From contig NZ_CP025804.1 of the NCBI RefSeq assembly GCF_003352085.1, positions 1,674,001 to 1,738,000 on the forward strand: a stretch of DNA of 64,000 nt, read 5' to 3'. The notes under the pieces are model-generated. The model was given only the letters and a program-made list of their open reading frames with translations. It made no database searches and had not been told where the DNA came from. Positions 35,716 to 45,190 of this stretch are shown one piece after another (positions within the stretch are counted from its first letter, which is position 1; every line of letters starts with the position of its first letter). The DNA comes from Sulfitobacter sp. SK012. GTDB taxonomy: Bacteria > Pseudomonadota > Alphaproteobacteria > Rhodobacterales > Rhodobacteraceae. Both the position numbers and the translations under genes were made by a program.

Positions 35716-37127
35716 ATGCCGCAACCAAACTGCCCGGTGACGTAGGTCCCATCCACTTTGTCGGCATCGGCGGTATCGGTATGTCAGGCATCGCTGAGGT
35801 GTTACTCAATCACGGATACACCGTGCAGGGATCCGATTTGAAAGCGTCCAAGATTACGGACCGGCTCAAAGAATTGGGCGCAATCATTTTTGAAGGTCAA
35901 TGCCCCGAGAACATCGAAAATGCGGATGTGATTGTGATTTCATCGGCGATCAAACCGGGCAATCCTGAGCTTGACGCGGCGCGGTCGCGTGGCCTGCCCA
36001 TCGTGCGCCGGGCGGAGATGTTAGCAGAGTTGATGCGGCTGAAATCCAACATTGCGGTTGCTGGCACACATGGCAAGACAACGACTACGACAATGGTCGC
36101 AGCGCTTTTGGATGGCGGCGATCTGGACCCCACAGTGATCAACGGCGGGATCATCCATGCCTACGGATCCAACGCGCGCAAGGGCGAAGGCGAGTGGATG
36201 GTGGTTGAGGCCGACGAAAGCGACGGTACCTTTAACCGGCTGCCCGCGACCATTGCGATTGTGACCAACATCGACCCGGAACATATGGAACATTGGGGCA
36301 CGATCGAGAACCTGCGCCAAGGTTTCCTTGATTTCACCTCCAACATTCCGTTTTACGGGGTGGCGGTGTGCTGTACGGATCATCCAGAGGTTCAGGCGCT
36401 TGTGGGCAAGATTACCGACCGGCGTGTGGTCACGTATGGCTTTAACGCGCAAGCAGATGTGCGGGCTTTCGGGCTGACTTACAAAGCGGGCGTGGCGCAT
36501 TTTGATGTCGCGTTGCAGCAAGATGATATCGTGATCCGCGATTGCACGTTGCCGATGCCGGGGGATCACAACGTCTCTAACGCGTTGGCAGCGGTGGCGG
36601 TGGCGCGTCAGTTGGGCATGAAGGCCGAGCAAATCCGCAGCGCATTGGCCAGCTTTGCCGGTGTTAACCGGCGGTTTACAAAAGTGGGCGAAGTTGACGG
36701 TGTGACCATCATTGATGACTACGGCCACCACCCGGTTGAAATTACCGCGGTTCTGAAAGCCGCACGACAGGCCACCGAAGGACGCGTGATTGCGGTGCAT
36801 CAGCCGCACCGTTATTCCCGGCTGAGCCACCATTTCGAAGAATTTTGCACCTGCTTCAACGACGCTGATGTTGTAGGCATTGCCGATGTCTATGGCGCGG
36901 GAGAAGACCCAATCCCTGGTGCCAGTCGCGATGATTTGGTCGCCGGATTAATTGCCCATGGTCACCGCCATGCGCGCGCGGTCCAAGGGCCCGATGACCT
37001 TGCCCGACTTGTCGCCGAACAAGCGCGGCCCGGTGATATGGTGGTGTGTCTTGGTGCTGGTACGATTAGCGTTTGGGCCAATGGCCTACCTGAGGCATTG
37101 CAAGCGTTAAAAGGGGAGGCTGCGTGA
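35712..37127 (+). CDS. murC: UDP-N-acetylmuramate : L-alanine ligase
   Basis: First amino-acid-adding ligase. [17 protein letters not shown] is the UDP-binding start; [17 protein letters not shown] the ATP loop; [32 protein letters not shown] the magnesium/substrate segment; [10 protein letters not shown] and HQPHRYSRL the C-terminal family blocks. 471 aa. Overlaps murG and the following small gene by 4 bases each. Confidence 0.97.
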   Translation: MNAATKLPGDVGPIHFVGIGGIGMSGIAEVLLNHGYTVQGSDLKASKITDRLKELGAIIFEGQCPENIENADVIVISSAIKPGNPELDAARSRGLPIVRRAEMLAELMRLKSNIAVAGTHGKTTTTTMVAALLDGGDLDPTVINGGIIHAYGSNARKGEGEWMVVEADESDGTFNRLPATIAIVTNIDPEHMEHWGTIENLRQGFLDFTSNIPFYGVAVCCTDHPEVQALVGKITDRRVVTYGFNAQADVRAFGLTYKAGVAHFDVALQQDDIVIRDCTLPMPGDHNVSNALAAVAVARQLGMKAEQIRSALASFAGVNRRFTKVGEVDGVTIIDDYGHHPVEITAVLKAARQATEGRVIAVHQPHRYSRLSHHFEEFCTCFNDADVVGIADVYGAGEDPIPGASRDDLVAGLIAHGHRHARAVQGPDDLARLVAEQARPGDMVVCLGAGTISVWANGLPEALQALKGEAA

Positions 37128-37375
37128 CTCTTCTTTTGTTCTGCATATTCTGGGTTTTTGCCTCAGCGGGTGTCGCGATGCTGCCCATGCGGCGGCAGTA
37201 TGTTCCGGGGGTGATTTTGTTGATCGCAGCTCCGGTGTTGATTGTGATGATCGGTTTGGAACTAGGGTGGATCGTAGCGCTGCTTGCGCTTGCGGCCTTT
37301 GTCTCGATGTTTCGTAACCCACTACGTTATTTGCTGGCGCGTGCGCGTGGGCACCATCCGGAGACCCCGAAATGA
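37124..37375 (+). CDS. DUF2484 membrane protein, first copy
   Basis: An 83-residue protein with two or three membrane segments ([54 protein letters not shown]) and a basic C-terminus. It resembles the next gene in length, topology and the final F/[18 protein letters not shown] segment, so the two are probably tandem DUF2484 paralogues. GTG 37124 overlaps the murC stop with AGGGGAGG upstream. Function unknown; position implies envelope synthesis. Confidence 0.82.
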   Translation: MTLLLFCIFWVFASAGVAMLPMRRQYVPGVILLIAAPVLIVMIGLELGWIVALLALAAFVSMFRNPLRYLLARARGHHPETPK

Positions 37376-37635
37376 GTTTGTCCCTGACGCTTGCCTGCCT
37401 TTGGGCCATTGGTGCCAATATCCTGGCGATGACACCAAGCAAGGACCATCATTGGCGCAATGCCTATGTGCTGATCGCCATTGGCATTCCGATTGTCGGA
37501 TATGTGGCGTTGCAGCACGGACCTTGGATTGGTTTGCTTGTGATGGCCGGTGGGTGCTCGGTGCTGCGTTGGCCGGTGATCTACCTGATGCGCTGGGTGC
37601 GCCGGATCGGGTCTCGTAACGAACCAGCGGAGTAA
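37372..37635 (+). CDS. DUF2484 membrane protein, second copy
   Basis: An 87-residue membrane protein with the DUF2484 pattern: SLTLACLWAIGANILAMTPSKDHHWRNAYVLIAIGIPIVGYVALQHGPWIGLLVMAGGCSVLRWP. The ATGA overlap with the preceding gene gives tight coupling. In Rhodobacterales this small family is typically found between murC and murB. Function unknown. Confidence 0.85.
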   Translation: MSLSLTLACLWAIGANILAMTPSKDHHWRNAYVLIAIGIPIVGYVALQHGPWIGLLVMAGGCSVLRWPVIYLMRWVRRIGSRNEPAE

Positions 37636-37639
37636 TTTC

Positions 37640-37924
37640 GTGAGCGGCGTAGTCCTAGGTTTCCTAATTGTTTTAATCCTGTGGATGCTGATCTGTGCGG
37701 CCTGTGGCTACGCTGGGCAGCTTAAACTTTTTGCACTGATTGCTGCGATTGGAATTGTCGGCAATGCCGTTTGGATGCGGCTGGCCCTTGGGTTCAGCCC
37801 GATTTCCGGCAATGCGTTGATGGCGCATGTGTCAGCGATGCTGTTTGCGTTGTCGTCTTGCGGGTTTGGCTGGATACTTGGTCGGTTCATACGGCAATGG
37901 CACGAAAGCAGGGTTGAGGAATGA
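37640..37924 (+). CDS. Small membrane protein in the murC-murB interval
   Basis: A 94-residue hydrophobic protein with three predicted helices ([42 protein letters not shown] and the region [24 protein letters not shown]). GTG 37640 lies 4 bases after the previous stop; its stop overlaps murB by 4 bases (ATGA). I do not recognise a family. The tight packing argues that it is a real gene of the operon. Confidence 0.78.
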   Translation: MSGVVLGFLIVLILWMLICAACGYAGQLKLFALIAAIGIVGNAVWMRLALGFSPISGNALMAHVSAMLFALSSCGFGWILGRFIRQWHESRVEE

Positions 37925-38859
37925 ACGACTTACCAACGCCCCGCGGCAAGCTAACGCCGCAGCGTAGTTTGAATGATCTGACATGGTTGCGTGTGGGCGG
38001 GCCTGCGGATTATTTGTTCCAACCTGCTGATGTTGACGATTTGCGCGATTTTTTGCGTGATTTGCCCAATGACGTGGCGGTTTTCCCCATTGGTGTGGGC
38101 AGTAATTTGATCGTGCGTGATGGTGGATTGCGCGCTGTTGTGATCCGGCTTGGTCGTGGATTTAACGGGATCGGTATCGATGTGGATCATGTCATTGCAG
38201 GGGCCGCGGCGCTGGACGCCCATGTGGCGCGCCGTGCGGCAGACGCGGGTTTGGACCTAACGTTTTTGCGCACCATACCGGGCAGTATTGGCGGGGCTGT
38301 GCGGATGAACGCTGGCTGTTATGGCAGCTATACGGTGGATCATTTTGTGTCTGCGCAGGCGGTGACACGGGACGGCGCGCTGATCACGCTGGGGCCAAAC
38401 GACATGAATTTTTCTTATCGCCAGAGTGACTTGGCCGAGGGGGCCGTGTTGATCAATGCGACCTTTGCGCCGCCAAAAGGGGACAGTGTTGAGCTGCACG
38501 CCCGTATGGAAGCGCAGCTGAAAAAGCGGGACGAGACACAGCCGACCAAAGACCGCAGTGCAGGATCGACGTTTCGCAATCCGGCCGGGTTTTCATCGAC
38601 GGGGCAGGCGGATGATGTGCATGATCTCAAGGCTTGGCGGGTCATCGATGACGCCGGCATGCGCGGTGCCACAAAGGGTGGCGCACAGATGTCGCCCAAA
38701 CACTCAAATTTCCTGATAAACACAGGGGCTGCCACGGCCGCCGATCTTGAAGGATTGGGCGAAGAAGTGCGAAAAAAGGTTTACGCTCATAGCGGTATCA
38801 CGTTAGAGTGGGAAATCATGCGGGTCGGCGAATTTCTTGCCGAAAACGCTGAGGCATAA
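37921..38859 (+). CDS. murB: UDP-N-acetylenolpyruvoylglucosamine reductase
   Basis: FAD-dependent reduction of the enolpyruvyl group to give UDP-MurNAc. [16 protein letters not shown] and [19 protein letters not shown] bind [24 protein letters not shown] is diagnostic; the catalytic Ser is in [13 protein letters not shown] and the C-terminal Glu in [12 protein letters not shown]. 312 aa. Type I MurB without the extra domain of type II. Confidence 0.97.
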   Translation: MNDLPTPRGKLTPQRSLNDLTWLRVGGPADYLFQPADVDDLRDFLRDLPNDVAVFPIGVGSNLIVRDGGLRAVVIRLGRGFNGIGIDVDHVIAGAAALDAHVARRAADAGLDLTFLRTIPGSIGGAVRMNAGCYGSYTVDHFVSAQAVTRDGALITLGPNDMNFSYRQSDLAEGAVLINATFAPPKGDSVELHARMEAQLKKRDETQPTKDRSAGSTFRNPAGFSSTGQADDVHDLKAWRVIDDAGMRGATKGGAQMSPKHSNFLINTGAATAADLEGLGEEVRKKVYAHSGITLEWEIMRVGEFLAENAEA

Positions 38860-38872
38860 GCCGCAAAGCGGC
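38860..38872. repeat. Mini-palindrome GCCGC-AAA-GCGGC after murB
   Basis: A perfect 5-bp inverted repeat around AAA directly after the murB stop. A similar CCCGC-AAA-GCGGG lies before mraZ (22653-22665) and CCCGC-GCTTT-GCGGG before ftsZ (42186-42200). Confidence 0.5.
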
Positions 38873-38922
38873 ATCTAAATAATAATATGGACCGCAAAAG
38901 GTCCGGGAAAAAAGGCACTCCG

Positions 38923-39843
38923 GTGGGTACGTCGAGCAGGACAACCCCGACAGTGGCGGTATTGATGGGTGGCCCTTCCGCGGAGCGCGAAGTGTCGCTT
39001 TCGAGTGGGCGCGCCTGCGCCGCTGCATTGCGGGAACGGGACTACAATGTGATCGAGGTCGATGCTGGCCCCGACCTTTGCTCCGTTTTGACTAATTTGA
39101 AACCTGACGCTGTTCTCAATTGCCTGCATGGCCGTTGGGGCGAAGACGGCTGTGTGCAGGGTTTGCTTGAATGGGTGGGTATTCCCTACAGCCATTCGGG
39201 CGTGCTGGCGTCGTCGCTGGCCATGGATAAACAGCGCACCAAAGACGTCTACCGGGCGGTTGGTTTGCCCGTGGTCGAAAGCGCAATCGTGCTCGCGGCT
39301 GATGTGCGTGCGCGTCACATGATGACACCACCCTATGTGGTTAAGCCCAACAGCGAAGGATCTTCGGTTGGCGTCTATCTGGTTGGGCTGGATAATAATG
39401 GCCCGCCTCAGCTGGATGCGGATATGCCCGAGCATGTGATGATTGAGGCTTTTGCGCCGGGGCGTGAGCTGACGACGACCGTGATTGGACAGCAGCCTTT
39501 GACCGTCACTGACATTATCACCACCGGCTGGTACGACTATGACGCCAAATATAAAGAAGGCGGATCCAGCCACGTGGTGCCTGCCGATATTCCCACTGAC
39601 ATTTTTGATCTGTGCCTCGATTACGCTTTGCGCGCCCATAACGCTTTGGGATGCCGTGGTGTGAGCCGCACGGATTTTCGCTGGGATGAGGCGCGCGGGG
39701 CCGATGGGTTGATCTTGCTTGAGACAAACACCCAGCCCGGCATGACGGCCACATCTCTAACGCCCGAGCAGGCAATGGTTATGGGAACGTCGCTGGCTGA
39801 TTTATGTGCTTGGATGGTGGAGGATGCCTCATGCTGTCGTTGA
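38923..39843 (+). CDS. ddl: D-alanine : D-alanine ligase
   Basis: ATP-grasp enzyme producing D-Ala-D-Ala for MurF. VAVLMGGPSAEREVSLSSGRACA at the N-terminus, LHGRWGEDGCVQGLLEWVGIPYSHSGVLASSLAMDK, KPNSEGSSVGV, and C-terminal LLETNTQPGMTATSL for metal binding. I favour GTG 38923 because AAGG lies 7 bases upstream and the family N-terminus begins close by; ATG 38887 would add 12 basic residues and lacks a clear ribosome-binding site. The end overlaps the ftsQ start by 13 bases. Confidence 0.93.
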   Translation: MGTSSRTTPTVAVLMGGPSAEREVSLSSGRACAAALRERDYNVIEVDAGPDLCSVLTNLKPDAVLNCLHGRWGEDGCVQGLLEWVGIPYSHSGVLASSLAMDKQRTKDVYRAVGLPVVESAIVLAADVRARHMMTPPYVVKPNSEGSSVGVYLVGLDNNGPPQLDADMPEHVMIEAFAPGRELTTTVIGQQPLTVTDIITTGWYDYDAKYKEGGSSHVVPADIPTDIFDLCLDYALRAHNALGCRGVSRTDFRWDEARGADGLILLETNTQPGMTATSLTPEQAMVMGTSLADLCAWMVEDASCCR

Positions 39844-40718
39844 TCCGTAGGAACAAAACTTCGCGCTCTGATCCTGCGCCGTCGCGCTGGTCTTGGCGGA
39901 TGGAGCGCTTGATGCTCACGCCGGTGTTCCGTTTTGCCTTGAGGGTGGGCGTGCCGTTTTGCATCACCTTGGCAGCAGGCACTTGGTACCTGACCGACGA
40001 AGCGCGCCGCGACATGATTGCACAGACAGTCGCAGATGCCCGCGCCAGCATCGAGACGCGTCCAGAATTTATGGTCAATCTGATGGCTATCGATGGGGCC
40101 GAAGATGATCTGGCAGCGCATATTCGAGCCGCTGTGCCGCTTGATTTCCCGGTCAGCAGCTTTGATTTGGATTTGACGGCGATCCGCCAGACCATCACCG
40201 AGATTTCTGCCGTCAACCAGGCCGCCCTTCGCATTCGGCCGGGTGGGGTGTTGCAGGTCGATGTGACCCCTCGGGTGCCCGTGGCGATATGGCGCTCTGA
40301 GACTGGGCTGGCCTTGATCGACCGCGATGGCATTTATGTCGCAGAGATTTTGACACGTTATGCGCGCCCTGATTTGCCGCTGATCGCGGGCGGAAAAGCC
40401 AACCAATCTGTGACCGAAGCGCTTTCCTTGATTGCAGCCGCTGACCCTTTGGGCGACCGATTGCGCGGCGTTGTGCGTATCGGCGAGCGGCGCTGGGACG
40501 TTGTTCTGGACCGGGGGCAACGGATTTTGCTGCCCGAAACCGGCGCGTTGCAGGCGCTTGAGCGGGTGATTGCCCTTGAGGGCGCGCGCGATGTTTTGAG
40601 CCGTGATGTGGCGCGGGTGGATATGCGGTTGGGTCAACGACCCACCGTTCAGATGAGTAAAGAGGCCTCCGATCAATGGCGGGCCCGGCAGACGAACTTT
40701 AAGGCACAGGAAAAATGA
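39831..40718 (+). CDS. ftsQ: Cell division protein FtsQ
   Basis: Bitopic divisome scaffold that joins FtsB/FtsL. A cytoplasmic arginine-rich N-terminus is followed by one membrane helix (FALRVGVPFCITLAAGTWYL). A POTRA-like and beta domain in the periplasm follow (AVPLDFPVSSFDLDLTAIRQTITEISAVNQAALRIRPGGVLQVDVTPRVPVAIWR). ATG 39831 is preceded by GGTGGAGGA. 295 aa. Assignment by topology, the FtsQ domain and position between ddl and ftsA. Confidence 0.93.
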   Translation: MLSLIRRNKTSRSDPAPSRWSWRMERLMLTPVFRFALRVGVPFCITLAAGTWYLTDEARRDMIAQTVADARASIETRPEFMVNLMAIDGAEDDLAAHIRAAVPLDFPVSSFDLDLTAIRQTITEISAVNQAALRIRPGGVLQVDVTPRVPVAIWRSETGLALIDRDGIYVAEILTRYARPDLPLIAGGKANQSVTEALSLIAAADPLGDRLRGVVRIGERRWDVVLDRGQRILLPETGALQALERVIALEGARDVLSRDVARVDMRLGQRPTVQMSKEASDQWRARQTNFKAQEK

Positions 40719-42049
40719 TGGATCTCTACGACAGCCAACGATCGATGCGGAATATGCGCAAAATTGCGATGCAGCGCGGGGTTGTGGCGATCCTTGATGT
40801 GGGCAGTTCAAAGATTGCATGCTTGGTGCTTCGCTTTGATGGCACGGGCAGCATGGTCGAAGACGGCGAGATCGGATCATTGGCGGGACAGTCGGGCTTC
40901 CGAGTGATCGGTGCGGCGACCACACGCTCGCGCGGGGTCCGCTTTGGCGAGATTTGCGCAATCCAAGAAACGGAGCGGGCCATTCGCACTGCGTTGCAGG
41001 CCGCGCAAAAGATGGCGGGCATCCGTGTTGATCATGTCATTGCGTGTTTTGCAGGGGCCGAACCGCGCAGCTACGGGCTTGATGCTGAGGTCGAGTTGGA
41101 AGGCAGCGCCGTTTCTGAGCAGGACGTGGCCCGGGTGCTCGCATCGTGTGATGTGCCTGACTACGGTGCGGAGCGCGAAGTGTTGCATGCACAGCCAGTG
41201 AATTTCGCACTCGATCACCGCTCAGGTCTGAGCGATCCGCGCGGTCAACTGGGCAATGCGTTGTCGGTTGATATGCACATGCTGACGGTGGATGCCGATG
41301 CGGTTCAACACCTAGCGCATTGCATCAAGCGTTGCGATCTTGAGTTGGCTGGGATTGCATCTTCGGCATATTGCTCGGGCATCTCAGCCTTGGTGGAAGA
41401 CGAACAAGAATTGGGTGCTGCTTGCATTGATTTGGGCGGCGGAGCGACCAGCGTGTCGATCTTTATGAAGAAACACATGATCTACGCGGACAGCATCCGA
41501 ATGGGCGGTGATCACATCACTTCGGATATTTCGATGGGCTTGCAGGTTCCAATGGCCAACGCCGAACGGATCAAGACGTTTTACGGCGGTGTGCACGCCA
41601 CGGGCATGGATGACCGTGAGATGATCGAGATTATGGCCGAAACCGGGGATTACCACCACGACCGCCGTACGGCGAGCCGGGCAGAACTGATTGGCATCAT
41701 GCGCCCGCGTGTCGAAGAGATTTTTGAAGAGGTGCGGGCACGGCTCGATGCGGCTGGTTTCGACCATCTGCCAAGCCAGCAGATTGTTTTGACCGGTGGC
41801 GGCAGTCAGATCCCTGGCTTGGACGGTTTGGCCAGCAAGATTTTGGGCCAGCAGGTTCGCCTTGGTCGACCTTTGCGGGTGCATGGGTTGCCACAGGCTG
41901 CAACGGGACCCGGATTCGCGTCTGCTGTGGGGCTCGCATTGTTCGCGGCACACCCGCAGGACGAGTGGTGGGACTTCGATATTCCCGCAGACCGATACCC
42001 TTCACGTTCTCTCAAGCGGGCGGTTAAATGGTTCAGGGACAACTGGTGA
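40715..42049 (+). CDS. ftsA: Cell division protein FtsA
   Basis: Actin-like ATPase that anchors FtsZ to the membrane. VVAILDVGSSKIACLVLR (phosphate 1), the SHS2 subdomain (around residues 100-180), DLGGGATSVSIF (phosphate 2) and IVLTGGGSQIPGLDGLASKI (adenosine motif) are visible. The C-terminal KRAVKWFRDNW is the amphipathic membrane-targeting helix. 444 aa. ATGA overlap with ftsQ. Confidence 0.97.
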   Translation: MMDLYDSQRSMRNMRKIAMQRGVVAILDVGSSKIACLVLRFDGTGSMVEDGEIGSLAGQSGFRVIGAATTRSRGVRFGEICAIQETERAIRTALQAAQKMAGIRVDHVIACFAGAEPRSYGLDAEVELEGSAVSEQDVARVLASCDVPDYGAEREVLHAQPVNFALDHRSGLSDPRGQLGNALSVDMHMLTVDADAVQHLAHCIKRCDLELAGIASSAYCSGISALVEDEQELGAACIDLGGGATSVSIFMKKHMIYADSIRMGGDHITSDISMGLQVPMANAERIKTFYGGVHATGMDDREMIEIMAETGDYHHDRRTASRAELIGIMRPRVEEIFEEVRARLDAAGFDHLPSQQIVLTGGGSQIPGLDGLASKILGQQVRLGRPLRVHGLPQAATGPGFASAVGLALFAAHPQDEWWDFDIPADRYPSRSLKRAVKWFRDNW

Positions 42050-42098
42050 TCGCAAGATGCAGTGTTAAGACCGAAATAATGCGGGAATTGGCGAAAAA

Positions 42099-42126
42099 TT
42101 GCCCACATTTAGCGGTTTCGTAACGA
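42099..42126 (+). promoter_or_regulatory. Candidate ftsZ promoter
   Basis: TTGCCC (42099-42104), 16 bases, TAACGA (42121-42126), inside the 176-base ftsA-ftsZ gap. A mini-hairpin CCCGC-GCTTT-GCGGG (42186-42200) lies in the would-be leader. The gap itself, unusual within this tight cluster, supports separate ftsZ control; the promoter match is only moderate. Confidence 0.3.
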
Positions 42127-42225
42127 TTTCTAGGTGACGGCAACGCCTCCAGCGACTAGGATTGGGGGAATTTAGGCACACAACTCCCGCGCTTTGCGGG
42201 CAAGCAGAACAGGCGGACTTTTACA

Positions 42226-43878
42226 ATGACATTGAATCTTTCATTGCCCGGACAGGATGACCTTAAGCCACGGATCACCGTATTTGGTGTCGGCGGGGCG
42301 GGTGGCAATGCTGTAAACAACATGATCGAGAAGCAACTCGATGGTGTGGATTTTGTCGTCGCCAACACGGACGCTCAAGCCTTGCAGCAGGCGCAAGCAG
42401 AGAACCGCGTTCAGCTGGGTATCAAAGTCACCGAAGGTTTGGGGGCTGGGGCCCGCGCCGCAGTTGGTGCCGCCGCAGCCGAAGAAAGCATTGAACAGAT
42501 TGTTGACCATCTGGCCGGTGCTCACATGTGTTTCATCACTGCCGGTATGGGGGGGGGCACCGGGACAGGCGCTGCTCCAATTATCGCACAAGCCGCCCGC
42601 GAATTGGGTGTTCTGACCGTTGGTGTCGTGACCAAGCCGTTCCAGTTTGAAGGTGCCAAGCGCATGCGTCAGGCCGAGGACGGTGTTGAGGCGCTGCAAA
42701 AGGTTGTTGATACGCTGATCATCATTCCGAACCAAAACCTGTTCCGTTTGGCCAATGAAAAAACCACCTTTACCGAAGCCTTCTCCATGGCGGATGACGT
42801 GCTTTATCAAGGTGTTAAGGGCGTTACAGACCTGATGGTACGTCCTGGCCTGATTAACCTCGACTTTGCTGATGTGCGCGCCGTAATGGACGAAATGGGC
42901 AAAGCCATGATGGGGACAGGCGAGGCGGACGGCGAAGATCGCGCGATCCAAGCCGCAGAAAAAGCCATTGCCAACCCGCTGCTGGACGAAATCAGCCTGC
43001 GCGGTGCCAAGGGCGTGCTGATCAACATCACCGGCGGTCACGACCTGACCCTTTTCGAACTGGACGAAGCTGCAAACCGCATTCGCGAAGAAGTCGACCC
43101 AGAGGCAAACATCATTGTCGGTTCCACGCTGGATACCGAAATGGGTGGCACAATGCGCGTCAGCGTTGTGGCGACGGGTATCGATGCGATGGATGTGAAC
43201 ACCGAAATGCCGGTTCCACGTCGTTCCATGCGTCAGCCTTTGCCACAAAGTGCGCTCGACGACGCGCAGGAGATTGGCCAGATCGAAGCGCCTGAGCGCC
43301 AGCCGATTGCCGCAGAATCGCAACGCCAAGAAGACGATGCACCAAGCTTCCTTGACGATCTTGATACAAAAGAGGTCGCTGCACAGGACATGCATGACGA
43401 TATCTTTGATGAAGACGCACAAGATGACGAAGACGGTCTGCCAGCCCCGGCATATACGCCAGAAGTGACCGCATTCGAGCCTCGCCGTGATGCCATCGAA
43501 GCTGAGCCAGAGGCATTTGTTGCGCCACGCGCTCCTGTGCCCGGCACGCCATCGCCTGAAGCACTTGCACGCCTGCGTGCCGCCGCACAAAAGGCGAATC
43601 CGGCAGCCCAGCAACAACATGCAGCACGCCAGCAGCAACAATCGGTAGAACCCAGTGCCGCTTCTAGTGAGCGTCCACGGTTTGGGATCAACTCGCTGAT
43701 CAACCGCATGACAGGCCAAGAAGGTGAGCGTCCTGCAGCAGCCGCGCCGCAGCCTGCGCGCCAGCAACCATCGGTCAAATCGCCGTCTGCTGCGTCGGCT
43801 CCTCAGCCCCGCGAGTCTGTTGATCCCGATCAAGAACGCATCGAAATCCCCGCGTTCCTGCGCCGTCAAGCGAACTAA
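42226..43878 (+). CDS. ftsZ: Cell division protein FtsZ
   Basis: Tubulin-like GTPase that forms the Z-ring. [21 protein letters not shown], the tubulin signature [10 protein letters not shown] and the T7 loop [11 protein letters not shown] are intact. The globular part ends near residue 320. A long, low-complexity acidic then Ala/Gln/Pro-rich linker of about 210 residues follows, and the C-terminal tail [12 protein letters not shown] is the FtsA-binding peptide. At 550 aa it is much longer than E. coli FtsZ (383 aa), as is usual for this order. Confidence 0.98.
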   Translation: MTLNLSLPGQDDLKPRITVFGVGGAGGNAVNNMIEKQLDGVDFVVANTDAQALQQAQAENRVQLGIKVTEGLGAGARAAVGAAAAEESIEQIVDHLAGAHMCFITAGMGGGTGTGAAPIIAQAARELGVLTVGVVTKPFQFEGAKRMRQAEDGVEALQKVVDTLIIIPNQNLFRLANEKTTFTEAFSMADDVLYQGVKGVTDLMVRPGLINLDFADVRAVMDEMGKAMMGTGEADGEDRAIQAAEKAIANPLLDEISLRGAKGVLINITGGHDLTLFELDEAANRIREEVDPEANIIVGSTLDTEMGGTMRVSVVATGIDAMDVNTEMPVPRRSMRQPLPQSALDDAQEIGQIEAPERQPIAAESQRQEDDAPSFLDDLDTKEVAAQDMHDDIFDEDAQDDEDGLPAPAYTPEVTAFEPRRDAIEAEPEAFVAPRAPVPGTPSPEALARLRAAAQKANPAAQQQHAARQQQQSVEPSAASSERPRFGINSLINRMTGQEGERPAAAAPQPARQQPSVKSPSAASAPQPRESVDPDQERIEIPAFLRRQAN

Positions 43879-43900
43879 ATCACTTTTCAATTCACGGAAT

Positions 43901-43925
43901 GGGCTGCCTTCGGGTGGTCCTTTTT
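43901..43925 (+). terminator. Intrinsic terminator after ftsZ
   Basis: GGGCTGCC-TTCG-GGTGGTCC with G-U pairs, followed by TTTTT (43921-43925), 22 bases after the ftsZ stop. Confidence 0.7.
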
Positions 43926-43956
43926 CGTTTTACAACAGGGGCTTGCAATCGTGACG

Positions 43957-44067
43957 GCTGGTTTGCGCCGCTTTGTAACATTGATGTTTCAGTCGGTTAC
44001 AAAGATTGAATTGTGATAGCGCAACCAGCGGCATAGGTGTGACTTCAAGCAAGACAAACGATGTCTT
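43957..44067 (+). repeat. Nested inverted repeats in the lpxC leader
   Basis: An inner pair, CTTTGTAAC (43971-43979) and GTTACAAAG (43996-44004), lies within an outer pair, GCTGGTT-T-GCGC (43957-43968) and GCGC-AACCAGC (44019-44029). A further hairpin AAGACA-AACGA-TGTCTT (44051-44067) ends 17 bases before the lpxC start. Together they suggest a folded leader or an operator region for lpxC. Confidence 0.55.
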
Positions 44068-44084
44068 AGACCCTGAGGTGCGAC

Positions 44085-45008
44085 GTGCAAACAACTTTGA
44101 AATCAGCGATCAGCTTTACCGGCAAAGGCCTGCACTCTGGTGCGCCTGTGACTGTTACACTGCGTCCTGCTGGTGTGCACCACGGGATCTGGTTCAAGCG
44201 GACGGACATTGATTTGGGTGACCGGATGATTCCTGCGCGTTGGGATGCTGTTAACCGTTCGCCTTTGTGCACCAAGCTGGAAAACGCAAACGGTCTTCAG
44301 GTTTCTACTGTTGAGCATTTGATGGCAGCCATCGCAGGCTGCGGTATCCACAATGTGCTCGTTGAAATCGACGGTCCAGAAGTTCCCATTCTTGATGGCT
44401 CTTCCGCCCCTTTCGTGCGCGGTATCATGCAGCGCGGCGTTCGTGTTCAGACTTCCCCTGTGATGGCGTTTGAAGTTCTGAAAACGGTGACTGTTACGGA
44501 GGGCGATGCGTCTGCATCAATCGCGCCGTCAGACACGCTTCGGATTGATTTCACAATCGATTTTGTTGACGCTGCCATTGGGCACCAGCAAAAATCATTG
44601 GTCATGAACAACGGTTCTTTCGCGCGTGAACTTTGTGACAGCCGCACCTTCTGCCGTCAGGCAGATGTGGATGCGATGCAGGCCAGCGGTTTGGCACTTG
44701 GCGGGAACGCTGGCGAAAATGCTGTTGTTTTTGATGGTGAAAACGTCGTGAGCCCTGGTGGGTTGCGGCATGCGGATGAGCCTGTACGCCATAAAATGCT
44801 TGATGCGTTGGGTGATCTGGCCTTGGCGGGTGCACCGCTTTTGGGTCACTATACTGGCGTGCGTGCGGGCCATTCCTTGACCAACACGCTGCTGCGCGCT
44901 CTTTTTGCGACGCCAGGGGCGGTGCGGATGGTCAAATGTGACGGCGAAATGGCTGCGCGTCTTCCGGGCCACGGTCTGGTTTGGGATGAAATTCCTGCCG
45001 TCGCCTGA
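44085..45008 (+). CDS. lpxC: UDP-3-O-acyl-N-acetylglucosamine deacetylase
   Basis: Committed zinc-dependent deacetylation step of lipid A synthesis. Zinc ligands: His78 in VEHLMAAIAGCGIHN, the His of RHKMLDALGDLAL and the Asp of the same block; GHSLTN carries the catalytic-pocket His. ISFTGKGLHSGAPVTVTLRPA is the family N-terminus. GTG start 44085 with a GAGG upstream. 307 aa, normal length. Located right after ftsZ, as in many Proteobacteria. Confidence 0.97.
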   Translation: MQTTLKSAISFTGKGLHSGAPVTVTLRPAGVHHGIWFKRTDIDLGDRMIPARWDAVNRSPLCTKLENANGLQVSTVEHLMAAIAGCGIHNVLVEIDGPEVPILDGSSAPFVRGIMQRGVRVQTSPVMAFEVLKTVTVTEGDASASIAPSDTLRIDFTIDFVDAAIGHQQKSLVMNNGSFARELCDSRTFCRQADVDAMQASGLALGGNAGENAVVFDGENVVSPGGLRHADEPVRHKMLDALGDLALAGAPLLGHYTGVRAGHSLTNTLLRALFATPGAVRMVKCDGEMAARLPGHGLVWDEIPAVA

Positions 45009-45190
45009 ACCTAGCTTTTGCATCAATATTCAAATATTACAGGACCTGCAGCAACGGCTGACGGGCATTTGAGCATCTTGGGGTGGTTAAATGCGCAATC
45101 GGCGTTTTGCACTGGAAATTATTGTGTTAGTCAGAGGCGAACTGACGTGAAAATGCGCCGGGTACGGTTATTAAATGAGGGTGGCAGGGC

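Noticed and set aside
39621..40961. A 446-codon minus-strand frame over ddl/ftsQ/ftsA
   Set aside because: Antisense to three well-supported division genes; the protein is low-complexity Arg/Pro/His-rich, typical of shadow frames.
42241..43890. A 549-codon open frame on the minus strand across ftsZ
   Set aside because: It is the antisense shadow of ftsZ in a GC-rich genome; no ribosome-binding site, and the translation has no recognisable domain.
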